DNA of 64,000 bases. Origin: Marinobacter sp. 2_MG-2023. GTDB taxonomy: Bacteria > Pseudomonadota > Gammaproteobacteria > Pseudomonadales > Oleiphilaceae. Shown here one piece after another: positions 54,951 through 64,000 of the stretch. The DNA lies in assembly GCF_030546935.1 (NCBI RefSeq), contig NZ_JAUOPH010000006.1, positions 62,001 through 126,000 on the forward strand, in the 5' to 3' direction. The notes under the pieces were generated by a model. That model did not search any database, was not told the origin of the DNA, and saw only the letters and a program-made list of their open reading frames with translations. How positions within the stretch are numbered: position 1 is the stretch's first letter; each line of letters starts with the position of its first letter. The position numbers were made by a program, and so were the translations under genes.

Positions 54951-55838
54951 CTAGAAAAACCACCAGCCGTCAGATTCTGCCTCCTCACGACGTTCGCGCT
55001 CCAGCTCCAGCGACGCATATTCCTGCTCCAGCTGCTCAATTTTCCGGTCCGCCTCCAACGGCACCGAAGGACCGCCTCCGAATGGCCAGTACCATGGAGC
55101 CGGCTCATAAAGCCCCTCACGTTCAAGCCTTTCAATCTCAAGGTCGCGCTCTTCTTCAAGAAGCGATATCCGCCGCTCGTAGTCGACATCTTCGTTGGTT
55201 TCTACAATGGAGACGGCGGCATGGTTAGGCGCCAGCATATCGCTGTTCAGAAACCGTGTTGAGATAATTTCTTGCCTCTGCATGGCGTATTCCCGCGTGA
55301 CCAGTTGCAGGTGCCCCTCTGCGAGGGGGTGTTCCGGATCGAGCTCCGGGTGCATCTGTGTTGGCTCAGATAACTCGTTATACCGCAGATAATAAATACG
55401 GCCTGGCTCAACCGTTAAGGTGGCGTCTGCAATCAGGCTAAGACTGAACGAATTCAGCCCTTCCAGGCCAAGCAATGGCCTGCGCATGGCAAGGTGACGC
55501 TCGCCGGGATTCACCACAAGCCAGGTAAAGCTGTTATTGCGGATATTGAAGTAGTGGGTGTCATCAATATAAACGCTGGGGGATTCGATCTCGTCTTCAG
55601 CCCATTGGGAGTGGGTGCGATAGAAGTACAGAACCGCATGCCTGCTGTCCCATTCATCGTTGTCGAGATGGACAAAGTCATGACCGGAAACCGGATGCAG
55701 GAAAGACCCTACGCTTTTGCCAATGGAATGGTAAAACGTACAACCAGACGCAGGCAGCAACAGTGAAACGACTAACAGCCCACGAAATGAAAATGAGGCG
55801 TGCTTGAGGGACTCAAAAAAAGACATTGGGGTTTTCAT
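54951..55838 (-). CDS. DUF2846-type lipoprotein with charged C-terminal coiled coil
   Basis: The 295-residue lipoprotein has a signal peptide with lipobox LLPASGC (Cys at about residue 33). A beta-rich domain (about 60-175) has the DUF2846-like pattern AVLYFYRTHSQWAEDEIESPSVYIDDTHYFNIRNNSFTWLVVNPGERHL. A highly charged coiled coil follows (RRISLLEEERDLEIERLEREG and KIEQLEQEYASLELERERREEAE). It is probably an outer-membrane lipoprotein facing the periplasm; the function of the family is unknown. The stop is about 130 bases from the tRNA cluster and the gene appears monocistronic. Confidence 0.75.
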   Translation of the reverse strand: MKTPMSFFESLKHASFSFRGLLVVSLLLPASGCTFYHSIGKSVGSFLHPVSGHDFVHLDNDEWDSRHAVLYFYRTHSQWAEDEIESPSVYIDDTHYFNIRNNSFTWLVVNPGERHLAMRRPLLGLEGLNSFSLSLIADATLTVEPGRIYYLRYNELSEPTQMHPELDPEHPLAEGHLQLVTREYAMQRQEIISTRFLNSDMLAPNHAAVSIVETNEDVDYERRISLLEEERDLEIERLEREGLYEPAPWYWPFGGGPSVPLEADRKIEQLEQEYASLELERERREEAESDGWWFF

Positions 55839-55990
55839 TTTTGTTAACTCTTCATCCTTTGGTGAGTTGCCCGATCATAGCAACTGACAAACCGTATAAA
55901 TGAGAGCTACCGCAAGGGATGAATAACAAACCGTTACAAACCAGGGCGCGCACGCTCAGTGCGGCGCCACCAGTGTCGATGTCACCTCAG

Positions 55991-56968
55991 TTACTGGCCT
56001 GATACCTGGCTGCGAAGCTGATTAACTTCCTCCGACAACCGCACGAGGCGTGATGTAAGCTGCGCACGGGATGAGTCAATTGCCTGCACATTCTTCTGCA
56101 GCGCCGCCAGCTCAGTCCTGAGTGCCTGGTTGCCGTCATTGCCCGACAAATCAGCCAGTTTTCGCTCCAGAGCCGCCAAACGCCCTTCCATGCCATCGAT
56201 TCCGAGCTTTTGCTCCTGCTCAAAACGACGAACCCGGCGCTCTACCACCTGATCAACATCCGCCAACTGCTTGCTCAGCGACGTCAGCTGCTCACTCGCC
56301 TGCCGGCTCGAATCCTCCAGAGCTGCAACGGACGTCTCAGTTTGCTTCGTCAGCGCGGCCACGTCGGCGCCAAGGGAGGTGCGGACCTGTTCAACTGTAG
56401 ACTCAACATCTGCTACAGCCTTTTTGGTTTCAGTTAGCCCACCCTCTGCCGCGGCAATTCGGTCCTGGTGTTCATCCAGGCGCTTCTTGTTGCGCTCGTT
56501 TGCGATGGCCCACAGCTTACGGATCTCGCTATCCGCCACATCAAGTTGCTTCTTCTGGGCGTCAAGCTGCTCAGCCAGAGACGCTCCATGCTCTTGCAGA
56601 TTCTCTCCGGTTTGTGAAAGGTCACCTTCGAATCTTGCCAATGCCAGCTTGCTCTGACGGGCCCAGTAATCCGCCTCCTCCAGTTGCCCCTCAAGCATCT
56701 GAATCCGTTGATTCTGGGAATACCACCCAGCAATGGACGCGACAGCCACCGCGATGACCAGCAACCATAAAACCGCCAGCCCGGACCGACCACTACCGCC
56801 GCCGTTACTATTACCAGCGCTCTTCTGTGCCGGCTTCGGTGGCTTCACTTTTCCGCCTGAAGCCTCCGCTGACGATTTCGGCTTCTTCTGGGCTGGTGCC
56901 TTTTTCTCCGCGGCGCCAAAAGGCCGTTCAGCTCTCAGTTCATCGTCATCTGGACGGATGGGTTCCAT
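55991..56968 (-). CDS. membrane-anchored coiled-coil protein of unknown function
   Basis: The 325-residue protein has a polar Pro/Lys/Ala-rich cytoplasmic N-terminus (1-60), a single membrane helix (about 62-84: GLAVLWLLVIAVAVASIAGWY), and a long periplasmic coiled coil (about 85-320) full of Q, K, E and A heptads. I chose the ATG at 56968 because AGGAGCTGCA precedes it and the protein begins with a conserved-looking MEPIRPDDDELRAERPFG; the frame to 57238 adds 90 residues of non-coding appearance. It may be a structural or division/envelope protein. It is divergent from purE. Confidence 0.72.
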   Translation of the reverse strand: MEPIRPDDDELRAERPFGAAEKKAPAQKKPKSSAEASGGKVKPPKPAQKSAGNSNGGGSGRSGLAVLWLLVIAVAVASIAGWYSQNQRIQMLEGQLEEADYWARQSKLALARFEGDLSQTGENLQEHGASLAEQLDAQKKQLDVADSEIRKLWAIANERNKKRLDEHQDRIAAAEGGLTETKKAVADVESTVEQVRTSLGADVAALTKQTETSVAALEDSSRQASEQLTSLSKQLADVDQVVERRVRRFEQEQKLGIDGMEGRLAALERKLADLSGNDGNQALRTELAALQKNVQAIDSSRAQLTSRLVRLSEEVNQLRSQVSGQ

Positions 56969-57118
56969 TGCAGCTCCTGAATATGGGCGGTTTAAGTAAC
57001 TGACACTGATAATACATGCACTTGCGGATGGGTTGAAATCACGAAGCCGCCTTCCTTGCATGGTAGATAGCCAAAACATACAATGTCCGGCTTTCCAATT
57101 ATCACAGGACTGTTGCGT

Positions 57119-57610
57119 ATGCAGCCGCTTGTAGGACTTATCATGGGCTCGAAATCCGACTGGCCCACCATGGAACACGCCGCCAACATGCTCGAGAAAC
57201 TCGGCGTCGCCTATGAAACCAAAGTCGTCTCGGCTCACCGCACCCCGGATCTGCTATTCGACTATGCAAAAACAGCGTCCGATCGCGGCCTGAAAGTCAT
57301 CATTGCAGGTGCCGGCGGCGCAGCTCACCTCCCCGGCATGGTCGCTTCGCAGACATCTCTACCGGTACTGGGCGTGCCCGTTCAATCCAAAGCGCTCAGC
57401 GGCCTTGACTCGTTACTTTCTATTGTCCAAATGCCCGGCGGCATTGCCGTTGGCACCCTGGCCATTGGCAACGCGGGCGCTACCAACGCCGGATTACTGG
57501 CCGCACAGATTATTGGCACCTCTGATGAGAGTGTGCGCGAAGCTGTCGACGAGTTCCGTACAGCACAAACGCAAACGATTCTGGATAATCCCGATCCAAA
57601 AGAGCAGTAA
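57119..57610 (+). CDS. purE: 5-(carboxyamino)imidazole ribonucleotide mutase
   Basis: The 163-residue PurE moves the carboxylate of N5-CAIR to give CAIR in purine synthesis. It has the class I motifs [13 protein letters not shown] (residues 6-18), [15 protein letters not shown] (with the catalytic His) and [15 protein letters not shown]. The start is ATG 57119 at the canonical [16 protein letters not shown]-terminus. It lies 165 bases before purK, with an unusual palindromic element in between. Confidence 0.96.
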   Translation: MQPLVGLIMGSKSDWPTMEHAANMLEKLGVAYETKVVSAHRTPDLLFDYAKTASDRGLKVIIAGAGGAAHLPGMVASQTSLPVLGVPVQSKALSGLDSLLSIVQMPGGIAVGTLAIGNAGATNAGLLAAQIIGTSDESVREAVDEFRTAQTQTILDNPDPKEQ

Positions 57611-57626
57611 GCCCAACTCCGTGCAA

Positions 57627-57733
57627 GAGTGTGCGGACAGGGCTTTCCAAAACACGCTGTAAATACATCCATGTACGCTTGGCTCCGCCATCCATGGCTC
57701 CGCACAGTTTTGGAAAGCCCTGCCCGCAAACTC
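57627..57733. repeat. 107-bp palindromic element with 27-bp imperfect terminal inverted repeats, between purE and purK
   Basis: The arms at 57627-57653 (starting GAGTGTGCGGACAGGGCTTT) and 57707-57733 (complement starting GAGTTTGCGGGCAGGGCTTT) match at 25 of 27 positions. The 53-base centre has ATCCATG twice. It has no reading frame and looks like a small non-autonomous or extragenic palindromic repeat. Confidence 0.8.
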
Positions 57734-57775
57734 ACCCAAACTTGATCAATGCCCATCAGCGGCAGGAGAACACAA

Positions 57776-58900
57776 ATGAGAATTGGTGTACTAGGCGCCG
57801 GTCAACTGGGAAGAATGCTTGCCCTAGCCGGATACCCGCTGGCCAAAACCTTTGTTTTCTACGACATGTCAGGCAGCCCCAGTGCCGGATTGGGTGAAGT
57901 CATCATTGATCGCGAAGGCAAGTACCTGGATGACTTCCTGTCCCGGGTTGATCGGGTCACTTACGAATTCGAACACCTTCCTGTCGACGTTGCAGAAAAA
58001 CTGGCCAAAGAAAAGCCGGTTCACCCCTGCCCCCGCGCCCTGCAGGTCTGCCAGAATCGAGAAGCGGAGAAGACACTGTTCGGTGAGTTGGGCATTCCTA
58101 CGCCACAATGGAAGATTGCCGACAGCGCCGAATCCCTGAGAGCTGCGGCAGAAAGCCTGGGCTGCCCGGTTGTTGCCAAGTCCAACACCGAAGGTTACGA
58201 CGGCAAGGGCCAAGCAGTACTGAGAAGCCCGGAAGATGCCGAAGCCGCCTGGGAATCCATCGGCCACCCGCGACTGATGGTGGAAAAGTTCGTCGAGTTC
58301 AGCCGGGAAGTATCAATCATTGCAGTCCGCGGTGAAGACGGCCAACTGGCCTTTTACCCCATCTCGGAAAACGTGCACCACGAAGGTATTCTGCGTTACG
58401 CAATCGCGCCGGCACCCAAGTTGGAGAAACACGTTCAGGAAGATGCAGAACGTTATATCAAAGCTCTTCTGAACGAACTGAATTACGTAGGTGTGCTAAC
58501 GCTAGAGCTGTTTGACACGCCCGCAGGCCTGGTTGCGAACGAAATGGCACCACGGGTTCACAACTCCGGCCACTGGACCATCGAAGGCGCGATGACCAGC
58601 CAGTTTGAGAACCACATACGCGCCATAAGCGGGCATGCTCTGGGTAATGTAGAGCCACGGGGCCTGAGCTGCATGATTAACATCATTGCAGAGCACGGAG
58701 ATATTGAACGCCTGCTGGAACTGCCTTACGCTCATGTGCACCTTTACAAAAAAGGCGAACGGCCCGGCCGCAAGCTAGGCCATGTAAATGTCCTGGCAGA
58801 CAGCTACGCCGAACTGGTTTGGCGAGTCAGAAACTGCGTGCAGTTTTTGCCCGGCAGCCCAGAGTTCAGCAGTTCATTAAACAGCAACAGCAACGGTTGA
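57776..58900 (+). CDS. purK: 5-(carboxyamino)imidazole ribonucleotide synthase
   Basis: The 374-residue ATP-grasp enzyme makes N5-CAIR from AIR, ATP and bicarbonate. It has the N-terminal GVLGAGQLGRMLA (residues 3-15), the ATP-grasp KSNTEGYDGKGQAVL loop and EMAPRVHNSGHWTIEGAMTSQFENHIRAI near the C-terminus. The ATG at 57776 has GGCAGGAG nine bases upstream. It follows purE but is separated by the palindromic element, so co-transcription may be modulated. Confidence 0.96.
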   Translation: MRIGVLGAGQLGRMLALAGYPLAKTFVFYDMSGSPSAGLGEVIIDREGKYLDDFLSRVDRVTYEFEHLPVDVAEKLAKEKPVHPCPRALQVCQNREAEKTLFGELGIPTPQWKIADSAESLRAAAESLGCPVVAKSNTEGYDGKGQAVLRSPEDAEAAWESIGHPRLMVEKFVEFSREVSIIAVRGEDGQLAFYPISENVHHEGILRYAIAPAPKLEKHVQEDAERYIKALLNELNYVGVLTLELFDTPAGLVANEMAPRVHNSGHWTIEGAMTSQFENHIRAISGHALGNVEPRGLSCMINIIAEHGDIERLLELPYAHVHLYKKGERPGRKLGHVNVLADSYAELVWRVRNCVQFLPGSPEFSSSLNSNSNG

Positions 58901-58990
58901 ATCGCCTACCGGGGTTGATATCGCTCAAATCGCCCCTATATTAGAGCGGTGACATTCACCATAATCGAGAGAATCAGGGAGAACGACCTC

Positions 58991-59569
58991 ATGGCATTTG
59001 AACTTCCGGCACTACCTTATGAAAAGAACGCACTGGAACCCCACATCTCTGCCGAGACCCTCGAATACCATTACGGCAAGCACCACAACACCTACGTAAC
59101 CAAGCTCAACGGCCTGGTTGAAGGTACGGACAACGCCAACAAGTCGCTCGAAGACATTATCACAAGCGCCAGTGGCCCGCTGTTCAACAACGCAGCACAA
59201 GTATGGAACCACACCTTCTATTGGCACTGCCTGAGCCCAAACGGTGGTGGTGAGCCCACAGGTGCAGCCAAAGAAGCTATTGAAAAAGCTTTTGGCTCGT
59301 TCGATGACTTCAAAAAAGAATTCAACGACAAAGCCGCCAACAACTTCGGTTCAGGCTGGACTTGGCTCGTCAAGAAAGCAGACGGCAGTGTTGCCATTGC
59401 CAACACCAGCAACGCAGAAACACCGTTGACCGGTGCTGACAAGCCTGTGCTTACCGTCGATGTGTGGGAGCATGCGTACTACATTGACTATCGCAACTCT
59501 CGCCCGAATTACCTGGAAGCATTCTGGAACCTGGTCAACTGGGATTTCGTAAACGAAAACCTGGCTTGA
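58991..59569 (+). CDS. sodB: superoxide dismutase, iron type
   Basis: The 192-residue enzyme has metal ligands at H27 (EYHYGKHHNTYV), H74 (AAQVWNHTFYWHC), D157 and H161 (VDVWEHAYYIDY). The AAQVWNHTF motif with Gln at residue 70 is typical of iron rather than manganese enzymes. The start at ATG 58991 follows AGGGAG; an upstream in-frame ATG at 58949 gives a non-homologous extension. It acts in the cytoplasm and is monocistronic, with a good terminator after it. Confidence 0.97.
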   Translation: MAFELPALPYEKNALEPHISAETLEYHYGKHHNTYVTKLNGLVEGTDNANKSLEDIITSASGPLFNNAAQVWNHTFYWHCLSPNGGGEPTGAAKEAIEKAFGSFDDFKKEFNDKAANNFGSGWTWLVKKADGSVAIANTSNAETPLTGADKPVLTVDVWEHAYYIDYRNSRPNYLEAFWNLVNWDFVNENLA

Positions 59570-59612
59570 TTGTCCTGATTTGTAATACAGGCACAGCTGG
59601 CAACAGCTGAAA

Positions 59613-59643
59613 ATAAAACGCCCGCTACATGCGGGCGTTTTAT
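59613..59643 (+). terminator. rho-independent terminator after sodB
   Basis: ATAAAACGCCCGC and GCGGGCGTTTTAT form a 13-base-pair stem with loop TACAT and T-rich 3' side. Nothing else is recognisable in the 265-base gap that follows before the GGDEF/EAL gene. Confidence 0.92.
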
Positions 59644-59834
59644 TAATGGCAAAGAAGGAAACTTACAAATTGAAACGTCGACGCTCTTAAGTATCTGAAA
59701 TAATCCCCGCTACTATATAGAGTGTCGTTTGACCTGAACCGTAATCCCTACAGTCAGCAATATGGTAAGTTACTCCAACACTTGATATCTACAAGAACAA
59801 GGGCGCCTGATGAACGGGCTAAAGACGGATTTGA

Positions 59835-61898
59835 ATGCAAGCATCCTTTGAGGCCGAAAACCGCCTTGGCTACCGCATCCTTTGGTGGATACTTGCCGTT
59901 GCACTGATCAGCGGGGTGATTGTGAGTGCCGTACAGGTGGTACTCGATGCTCGCCGCGTATCTGCTGACCTCAACAATGAGGCCGGCGAAACCATTGCGA
60001 TGGTCAAAGACGCTGCAACCCAAGCCGTGTTCAGTATTGACGCAGATCTGGCAAAACAGGTGGTCGACGGCCTGTTTGAGAGGGAAGCCGTGCATCTGGC
60101 CCAGATCCTCCACACCAACGGCGAACCTCTAAGCAGTCGTTCGCGCCCAATGGCTGACAGTGCATTCCGACCGCTGACCAACTGGATTTTCGGTGCCGAA
60201 CGCCAGTTCCGAACAGAACTGGTACGCAAAGGCGACCCAGCGGGCTCTGTATACGGTTATTTCGTTGTTCACTACGATACCGAACCAGCAGCCCACATGT
60301 GGCTCGGCCGCGCCATCATTACCTTCACATCGGTTATCGCCACAGCCGTGATCTTGGGAATGGTGCTGTTTTTTGTTTTCTACATGCTTCTGACCCGCCC
60401 GCTGCTGCGCATTGTGCACTCCTTGAAGCAGGTCGACCCAGCACATCCGGATGACCGCCTGATTGGCACTCCTGCGGGACACGAGAAGGACGAACTCGGG
60501 CTTTGGGTAAAGGCGACCAACACCCTGCTTGTCGCGATTGGCGACAGCCAGAAACGCCATCGCGAAGCCGAAGACCGAGTCAGCCGGCTTGCCCGCTACG
60601 ACCAGCTAACCGGGCTGCTCAGCCGAGACAGCTTCATGGATCTGTTGAAAGCTGATATCGAAGAATCGAAGCTCAACCAGACACTGCTATCCGTGATTGT
60701 TTGCGGTATCGACGATTTCAAATCTATTAACGACCAGTGCGGTTTCCGTACCGGGGATATGACCCTGCAGACCGTTGCAGACCGGCTCCTCAACTACCTG
60801 AGTGGTTCACGCTTCACTGTCGCCCGGCTCGGGGGTGATCAGTTTGTGGTTGTTGAGAAAGGACTCAAAGATGGCTTTCAGGCGGCAGATACTGCAGAAG
60901 CCATTCTGGCTGGAATCAGCGAGAACATCGGTGTCGAAGGCCAGAACATTTCCATGACGGCAACTCTCGGTATTGCCCTTTACCCATCCGATGCCATCCA
61001 GCCAGACCGTCTGCTACAGAGCGCAGAGCAGACCATGATGCTGGCTAAGCAGAAGGGCCGGGATCACTTCCAGTTTTACGTGGCAAGCATCGACCAGGAA
61101 ATCCGGGACCGCAAGCAGCTGGAGAAAGACCTTTCACAGGCGCTGGCTCTTCACCAGTTCCACCTCGTTTACCAGCCTCAGATTAACCTCGAAACCAAAC
61201 GGATTATCGGCGCGGAGGCGCTGCTTCGATGGGAACATCCTTTACGCGGCCTGGTTCCACCGGATTACTTTATTCCGGTCGCGGAAAATAATGGCACTAT
61301 TGTAGAAATTGGTCAGTGGGTGCTGGAACAGGCCTGTCTGCAAGCCAGATTATGGGCAGACAAGGGGCTTCACCTGCGGATCGCCGTCAACCTGTCTGCG
61401 GTGCAGCTTCGTCAGGATCGGATTGTGGACGACATACTGAGCACGCTGAAGCGCCACAGCGTCCCGGCGGGTCGGTTGGAGCTGGAAGTCACTGAGACCA
61501 GCTTCATGACCAACCTATCAGATGCGGTTGCCAAGCTTCACACCCTGAATCGGGCTGGCATCAGCATTGCCGTAGATGACTTCGGCACTGGCTACTCATC
61601 CCTTACCTACCTCAAGAAAATGCCGGTACAGCACTTGAAGATTGATAAGCAGTTTATACGGGACCTGCTTGTTAACGAAGAAGATACACAGATTGCCAAC
61701 ACCATTATCGATCTCGGCAAAAGCCTCAACCTTACGGTGATTGCGGAAGGCGTGGAAACAGCAGAGCAGGAATGCTATCTCAGCCAGCGTGGTTGCAAAC
61801 TGGCACAAGGTTATCTCTTCAGCCGACCCATCCGTCCTGACGATTTCGAGACTTTTGTACAAAGGTTCCACCAGAAAACTGTAGAAAATAACACCTGA
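59835..61898 (+). CDS. membrane GGDEF/EAL protein with degenerate GGDEF, probable c-di-GMP phosphodiesterase
   Basis: The 687-residue protein has two membrane helices (about 15-37 and 155-185) around a periplasmic sensor domain, a HAMP-like linker, a GGDEF domain (about 255-420) and an EAL domain (about 430-680). The GGDEF active motif reads GGDQF (residues 333-337), losing the catalytic Glu. The EAL motif is intact (E461-A-L, in GAEALLRWEHP), with DDFGTGYSSL and ID(K)QF also present. So hydrolysis of c-di-GMP is likely, and GTP-bound GGDEF could regulate it. It precedes lemA by 23 bases, in the same direction. Confidence 0.93.
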   Translation: MQASFEAENRLGYRILWWILAVALISGVIVSAVQVVLDARRVSADLNNEAGETIAMVKDAATQAVFSIDADLAKQVVDGLFEREAVHLAQILHTNGEPLSSRSRPMADSAFRPLTNWIFGAERQFRTELVRKGDPAGSVYGYFVVHYDTEPAAHMWLGRAIITFTSVIATAVILGMVLFFVFYMLLTRPLLRIVHSLKQVDPAHPDDRLIGTPAGHEKDELGLWVKATNTLLVAIGDSQKRHREAEDRVSRLARYDQLTGLLSRDSFMDLLKADIEESKLNQTLLSVIVCGIDDFKSINDQCGFRTGDMTLQTVADRLLNYLSGSRFTVARLGGDQFVVVEKGLKDGFQAADTAEAILAGISENIGVEGQNISMTATLGIALYPSDAIQPDRLLQSAEQTMMLAKQKGRDHFQFYVASIDQEIRDRKQLEKDLSQALALHQFHLVYQPQINLETKRIIGAEALLRWEHPLRGLVPPDYFIPVAENNGTIVEIGQWVLEQACLQARLWADKGLHLRIAVNLSAVQLRQDRIVDDILSTLKRHSVPAGRLELEVTETSFMTNLSDAVAKLHTLNRAGISIAVDDFGTGYSSLTYLKKMPVQHLKIDKQFIRDLLVNEEDTQIANTIIDLGKSLNLTVIAEGVETAEQECYLSQRGCKLAQGYLFSRPIRPDDFETFVQRFHQKTVENNT

Positions 61899-61921
61899 CC
61901 CATTACCTGTGAGGAGTTGCC

Positions 61922-62509
61922 ATGGGCACTACCATTATCGGCCTTATTGTTATTGCCATCGTGGCAATCTATCTGGTTTTTATCTACAACCGCCTGGTTT
62001 CTTTGCGTAACCAGTTCAAAAACGGCTTCGCTCAGATAGACGTTCAGCTTCAGCGCAGGCACGATCTCATCCCCAACCTGGTTGAGGCAGCCAAGGCCTA
62101 CCTTGTGCACGAAAAATCAACGCTGACCCAGGTAATGGAAGCCAGGAATAATGCCGTCAGCGCACAGAAAGACGCAGCAAAAGATCCAGGCGACGGCACC
62201 AAAATCCAGCGGCTAGGTGGCGCCGAAAACCTGCTGACCAAAGCACTTGCCAACTTTTATGCTGTGGCAGAAAACTACCCGGAACTGAAAGCCAATGAGA
62301 CCATCCAGCAATTGATGGAAGAGCTTTCAAGCACCGAAAACCGGGTTTCCTTTGCCCGCCAGGCTTATAACGACGGAGTAATGAGCTACAACATCTTCCG
62401 CGAACAGTTCCCTAACAACATTATCGCAGGCATGTTTGCGTTCAAGGAAACTTCTCAGTTGGAGCTTGAATCTCCGGAGGCCCGCCAGGCTCCGAAAGTA
62501 GCCTTCTGA
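61922..62509 (+). CDS. lemA: LemA-family protein
   Basis: The 195-residue protein has an N-terminal membrane helix (about 4-24) and the helical LemA domain: YNRLVSLRNQFKNGFAQIDVQLQRRHDLIPNLVEAAKAYLVHEKSTLTQV, and then RVSFARQAYNDGVMSYNIFREQFPNNIIA. The family is widespread, and its role is unclear. It precedes a membrane M48 peptidase by 11 bases, a pairing common in bacteria that suggests a shared envelope quality-control role. Confidence 0.94.
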   Translation: MGTTIIGLIVIAIVAIYLVFIYNRLVSLRNQFKNGFAQIDVQLQRRHDLIPNLVEAAKAYLVHEKSTLTQVMEARNNAVSAQKDAAKDPGDGTKIQRLGGAENLLTKALANFYAVAENYPELKANETIQQLMEELSSTENRVSFARQAYNDGVMSYNIFREQFPNNIIAGMFAFKETSQLELESPEARQAPKVAF

Positions 62510-62520
62510 GGCTCTGAAAC

Positions 62521-64000
62521 ATGGCTCATCCCGGTTTTTTCCAGCGCCAGGCCAGTGCCCGGCGCAATACCAGTCTGCTCGTGTTCCTGTTTATCACAGC
62601 AGTGATGCTGATCACACTGGCGGTATGTCTCGTGGGTTATCTCGTTACCCGCAGCGAAACTTCCGGCCAGCCTTTCCACTACTGGCTATTATCCAGCCAT
62701 GGCCTGATCACCGCCTCCGCTGTTGTTATTCTCATATGTATGGGGTCACTCATACGCTGGGCAGACCTGTCCGGCGGCGGCAGCCGCGTTGCAAAAATGG
62801 TTGGCGCACGCCCCATTGACCCCGACACCCGAGATGGAGATGAGCGCAAGCTGCGCAACATCGTAGAGGAGATGGCTATCGCCAGCGGCGTGCCCGTACC
62901 GGAGCTCTACATAATGGATAGCGAGACCGGCATCAACGCCTTTGTGGCGGGGTACACGCCCGGCTCGGCTGTGATGGTCGTTACCCACGGGGCAATCACC
63001 CAATTAACCCGGGACGAACTTCAGGGCGTTGTGGGTCACGAGTTCAGCCATATCTTCAACGGTGATATGCGCCTTAACGTTCGCCTCATAGCCCTGCTCG
63101 CCGGCATTCTGATGATTGGTCAAATCGGTGGGTTTCTCGTTCGTGTTTCGTTTTATAGCGGTGGACGGACAACCGCCCGCAACCGGGATGGGCGCGCCCA
63201 GGCGGCCATGGGGCTGCTTGGCATAGCTTTGTTTGTCATCGGCTACCTGGGCGTATTTTTCGGACGCCTGATTCAGGCTGCCGTGTCGCGTCAACGGGAA
63301 ACCCTCGCCGATGCGTCGTCAGTTCAGTTTACCCGCAACCCGGAAGGGATTGGCGGTGCCCTCTTCAAGATCGGCCTTAGAAGCAGTTACCTGGATACCA
63401 CCGGCCATGCCAGTGATATGAACCACATGTGCTTCGGGGAAGCCGCACGCATGAAGTTCTCTGCTTTACTTGCGTCCCATCCTCCGATTGACCAGCGTAT
63501 TAACGCCATTCAGCCCGGGTTAATGGCCCGGCTAAAAAGCCGCCTCAGGGACACTGAACCCGGTAGTGATCTGCGTGCAGCTACGACCGGGCGAAGACCT
63601 GAAGGTGCCTCTGGCTTTGCGGATACTGCAGCAGACATTTACGGCAGCATTTCTGGCCGGCGCACATCCCCTTCAGGCTCGGCAATCGCGGCACCAACAC
63701 CCACATCCACGACGGCACAAAAGCTATCGGAACGAGTCGGTACGGTTAGCCCGGAAGGCGAAGACTTTGCAGTTCATCTGCTGCGCCGTTTGCCTTCAAC
63801 ATTCCGCGGCTTGCTTTACACCCGGGCAGGAGCCATTCAGCTCTGCTATGCCCTGCTCGTTAGCGATTTGGACAAACGGCAACAAGAAGAATGCCTCGGA
63901 CTGCTTCCGGAGCATTCGTTACTTGGCGCGCAATCAGACCTGTTGGCCAAACTGATCCCTGCGCTTCAAAACCTTGGCGAGGCTGTGCGCTTCCCGGCTC
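62521..64000 (+). CDS. M48-family membrane zinc metallopeptidase, HtpX-like, partial (runs off window)
   Basis: The frame is open from ATG 62521 to the window edge (493 residues and no stop). It has two N-terminal membrane helices (about 18-40 and 58-80), then the M48 zinc motif HEFSH (H173 and H177) in ELQGVVGHEFSHIFNGD. The third ligand region is RQRETLADASSVQFTRNP, and two further helices lie at about 185-205 and 225-250. After about residue 330 comes a low-complexity linker and a C-terminal domain of unclear type, longer than in HtpX (about 290 residues). It pairs with lemA. Confidence 0.92.
   Translation, partial: MAHPGFFQRQASARRNTSLLVFLFITAVMLITLAVCLVGYLVTRSETSGQPFHYWLLSSHGLITASAVVILICMGSLIRWADLSGGGSRVAKMVGARPIDPDTRDGDERKLRNIVEEMAIASGVPVPELYIMDSETGINAFVAGYTPGSAVMVVTHGAITQLTRDELQGVVGHEFSHIFNGDMRLNVRLIALLAGILMIGQIGGFLVRVSFYSGGRTTARNRDGRAQAAMGLLGIALFVIGYLGVFFGRLIQAAVSRQRETLADASSVQFTRNPEGIGGALFKIGLRSSYLDTTGHASDMNHMCFGEAARMKFSALLASHPPIDQRINAIQPGLMARLKSRLRDTEPGSDLRAATTGRRPEGASGFADTAADIYGSISGRRTSPSGSAIAAPTPTSTTAQKLSERVGTVSPEGEDFAVHLLRRLPSTFRGLLYTRAGAIQLCYALLVSDLDKRQQEECLGLLPEHSLLGAQSDLLAKLIPALQNLGEAVRFPA

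Overview
The window reads as chromosomal DNA of a marine, alcohol-oxidising gammaproteobacterium, most likely Marinobacter or a close relative. This is inferred from the mix of a Pseudomonas-type exa/pqq/erc cluster, a high-molecular-weight FabG, a YciO/BolA pair, gammaproteobacterial tRNAs and an Fe-superoxide dismutase; no marker gene such as 16S rRNA is present. Coding density is high and I see no insertion sequence, prophage or CRISPR array.

Layout. 1-12.5 kb: a partial class V aminotransferase, rnk, a chemoreceptor with a c-type heme motif, an orphan hypothetical gene, yciO-bolA, topB, and a three-gene signalling operon (OmpR-type regulator, LysM/FecR protein, CHASE2 histidine kinase). 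12.5-13.3 kb: a small lipoprotein and a gap. 13.3-19.7 kb (minus strand): a four-gene SMC-type defence operon related to Wadjet/JetABCD (MksBEF plus a Toprim protein), in the order jetC-jetB-jetA-jetD. 19.7-20.7 kb: a DUF2061 membrane protein behind a Fur-box-like palindrome, and a GFA-family protein.

20.7-51.2 kb is one large quinoprotein alcohol-oxidation island. It holds the hybrid kinase ErcS, the iron alcohol dehydrogenase ErcA, a complete PQQ pathway (23-residue pqqA, then pqqB, C, D, E and an S9 peptidase), the aldehyde dehydrogenase exaC, two PQQ alcohol dehydrogenases, a cytochrome c, a periplasmic binding protein, a pentapeptide-repeat protein, a NarL-type two-component pair, a binding-protein/beta-propeller/ABC set, a second NarL-type regulator, a FIST protein with a second hybrid kinase, a porin and a NosR-like flavin/iron-sulfur membrane protein. 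One dehydrogenase has the Asp-Tyr-Asp signature of lanthanide enzymes; the other has Asp-Phe-Ser, as in calcium enzymes. Alcohol is probably oxidised in the periplasm by these enzymes, electrons pass to cytochrome c, and the aldehyde goes to acid through ExaC. Two related short motifs recur in front of the transcription units of this island and may be binding sites of its NarL-type regulators.

51.2-64 kb is mostly housekeeping: initiator tRNA-Met, a thiolase (fadI-like), HMW FabG, a Val-Asp-Val tRNA cluster, a DUF2846-type lipoprotein, a membrane-anchored coiled-coil protein, purE and purK separated by a small palindromic element, sodB, a GGDEF/EAL phosphodiesterase, lemA and a partial M48 metallopeptidase that runs off the end.
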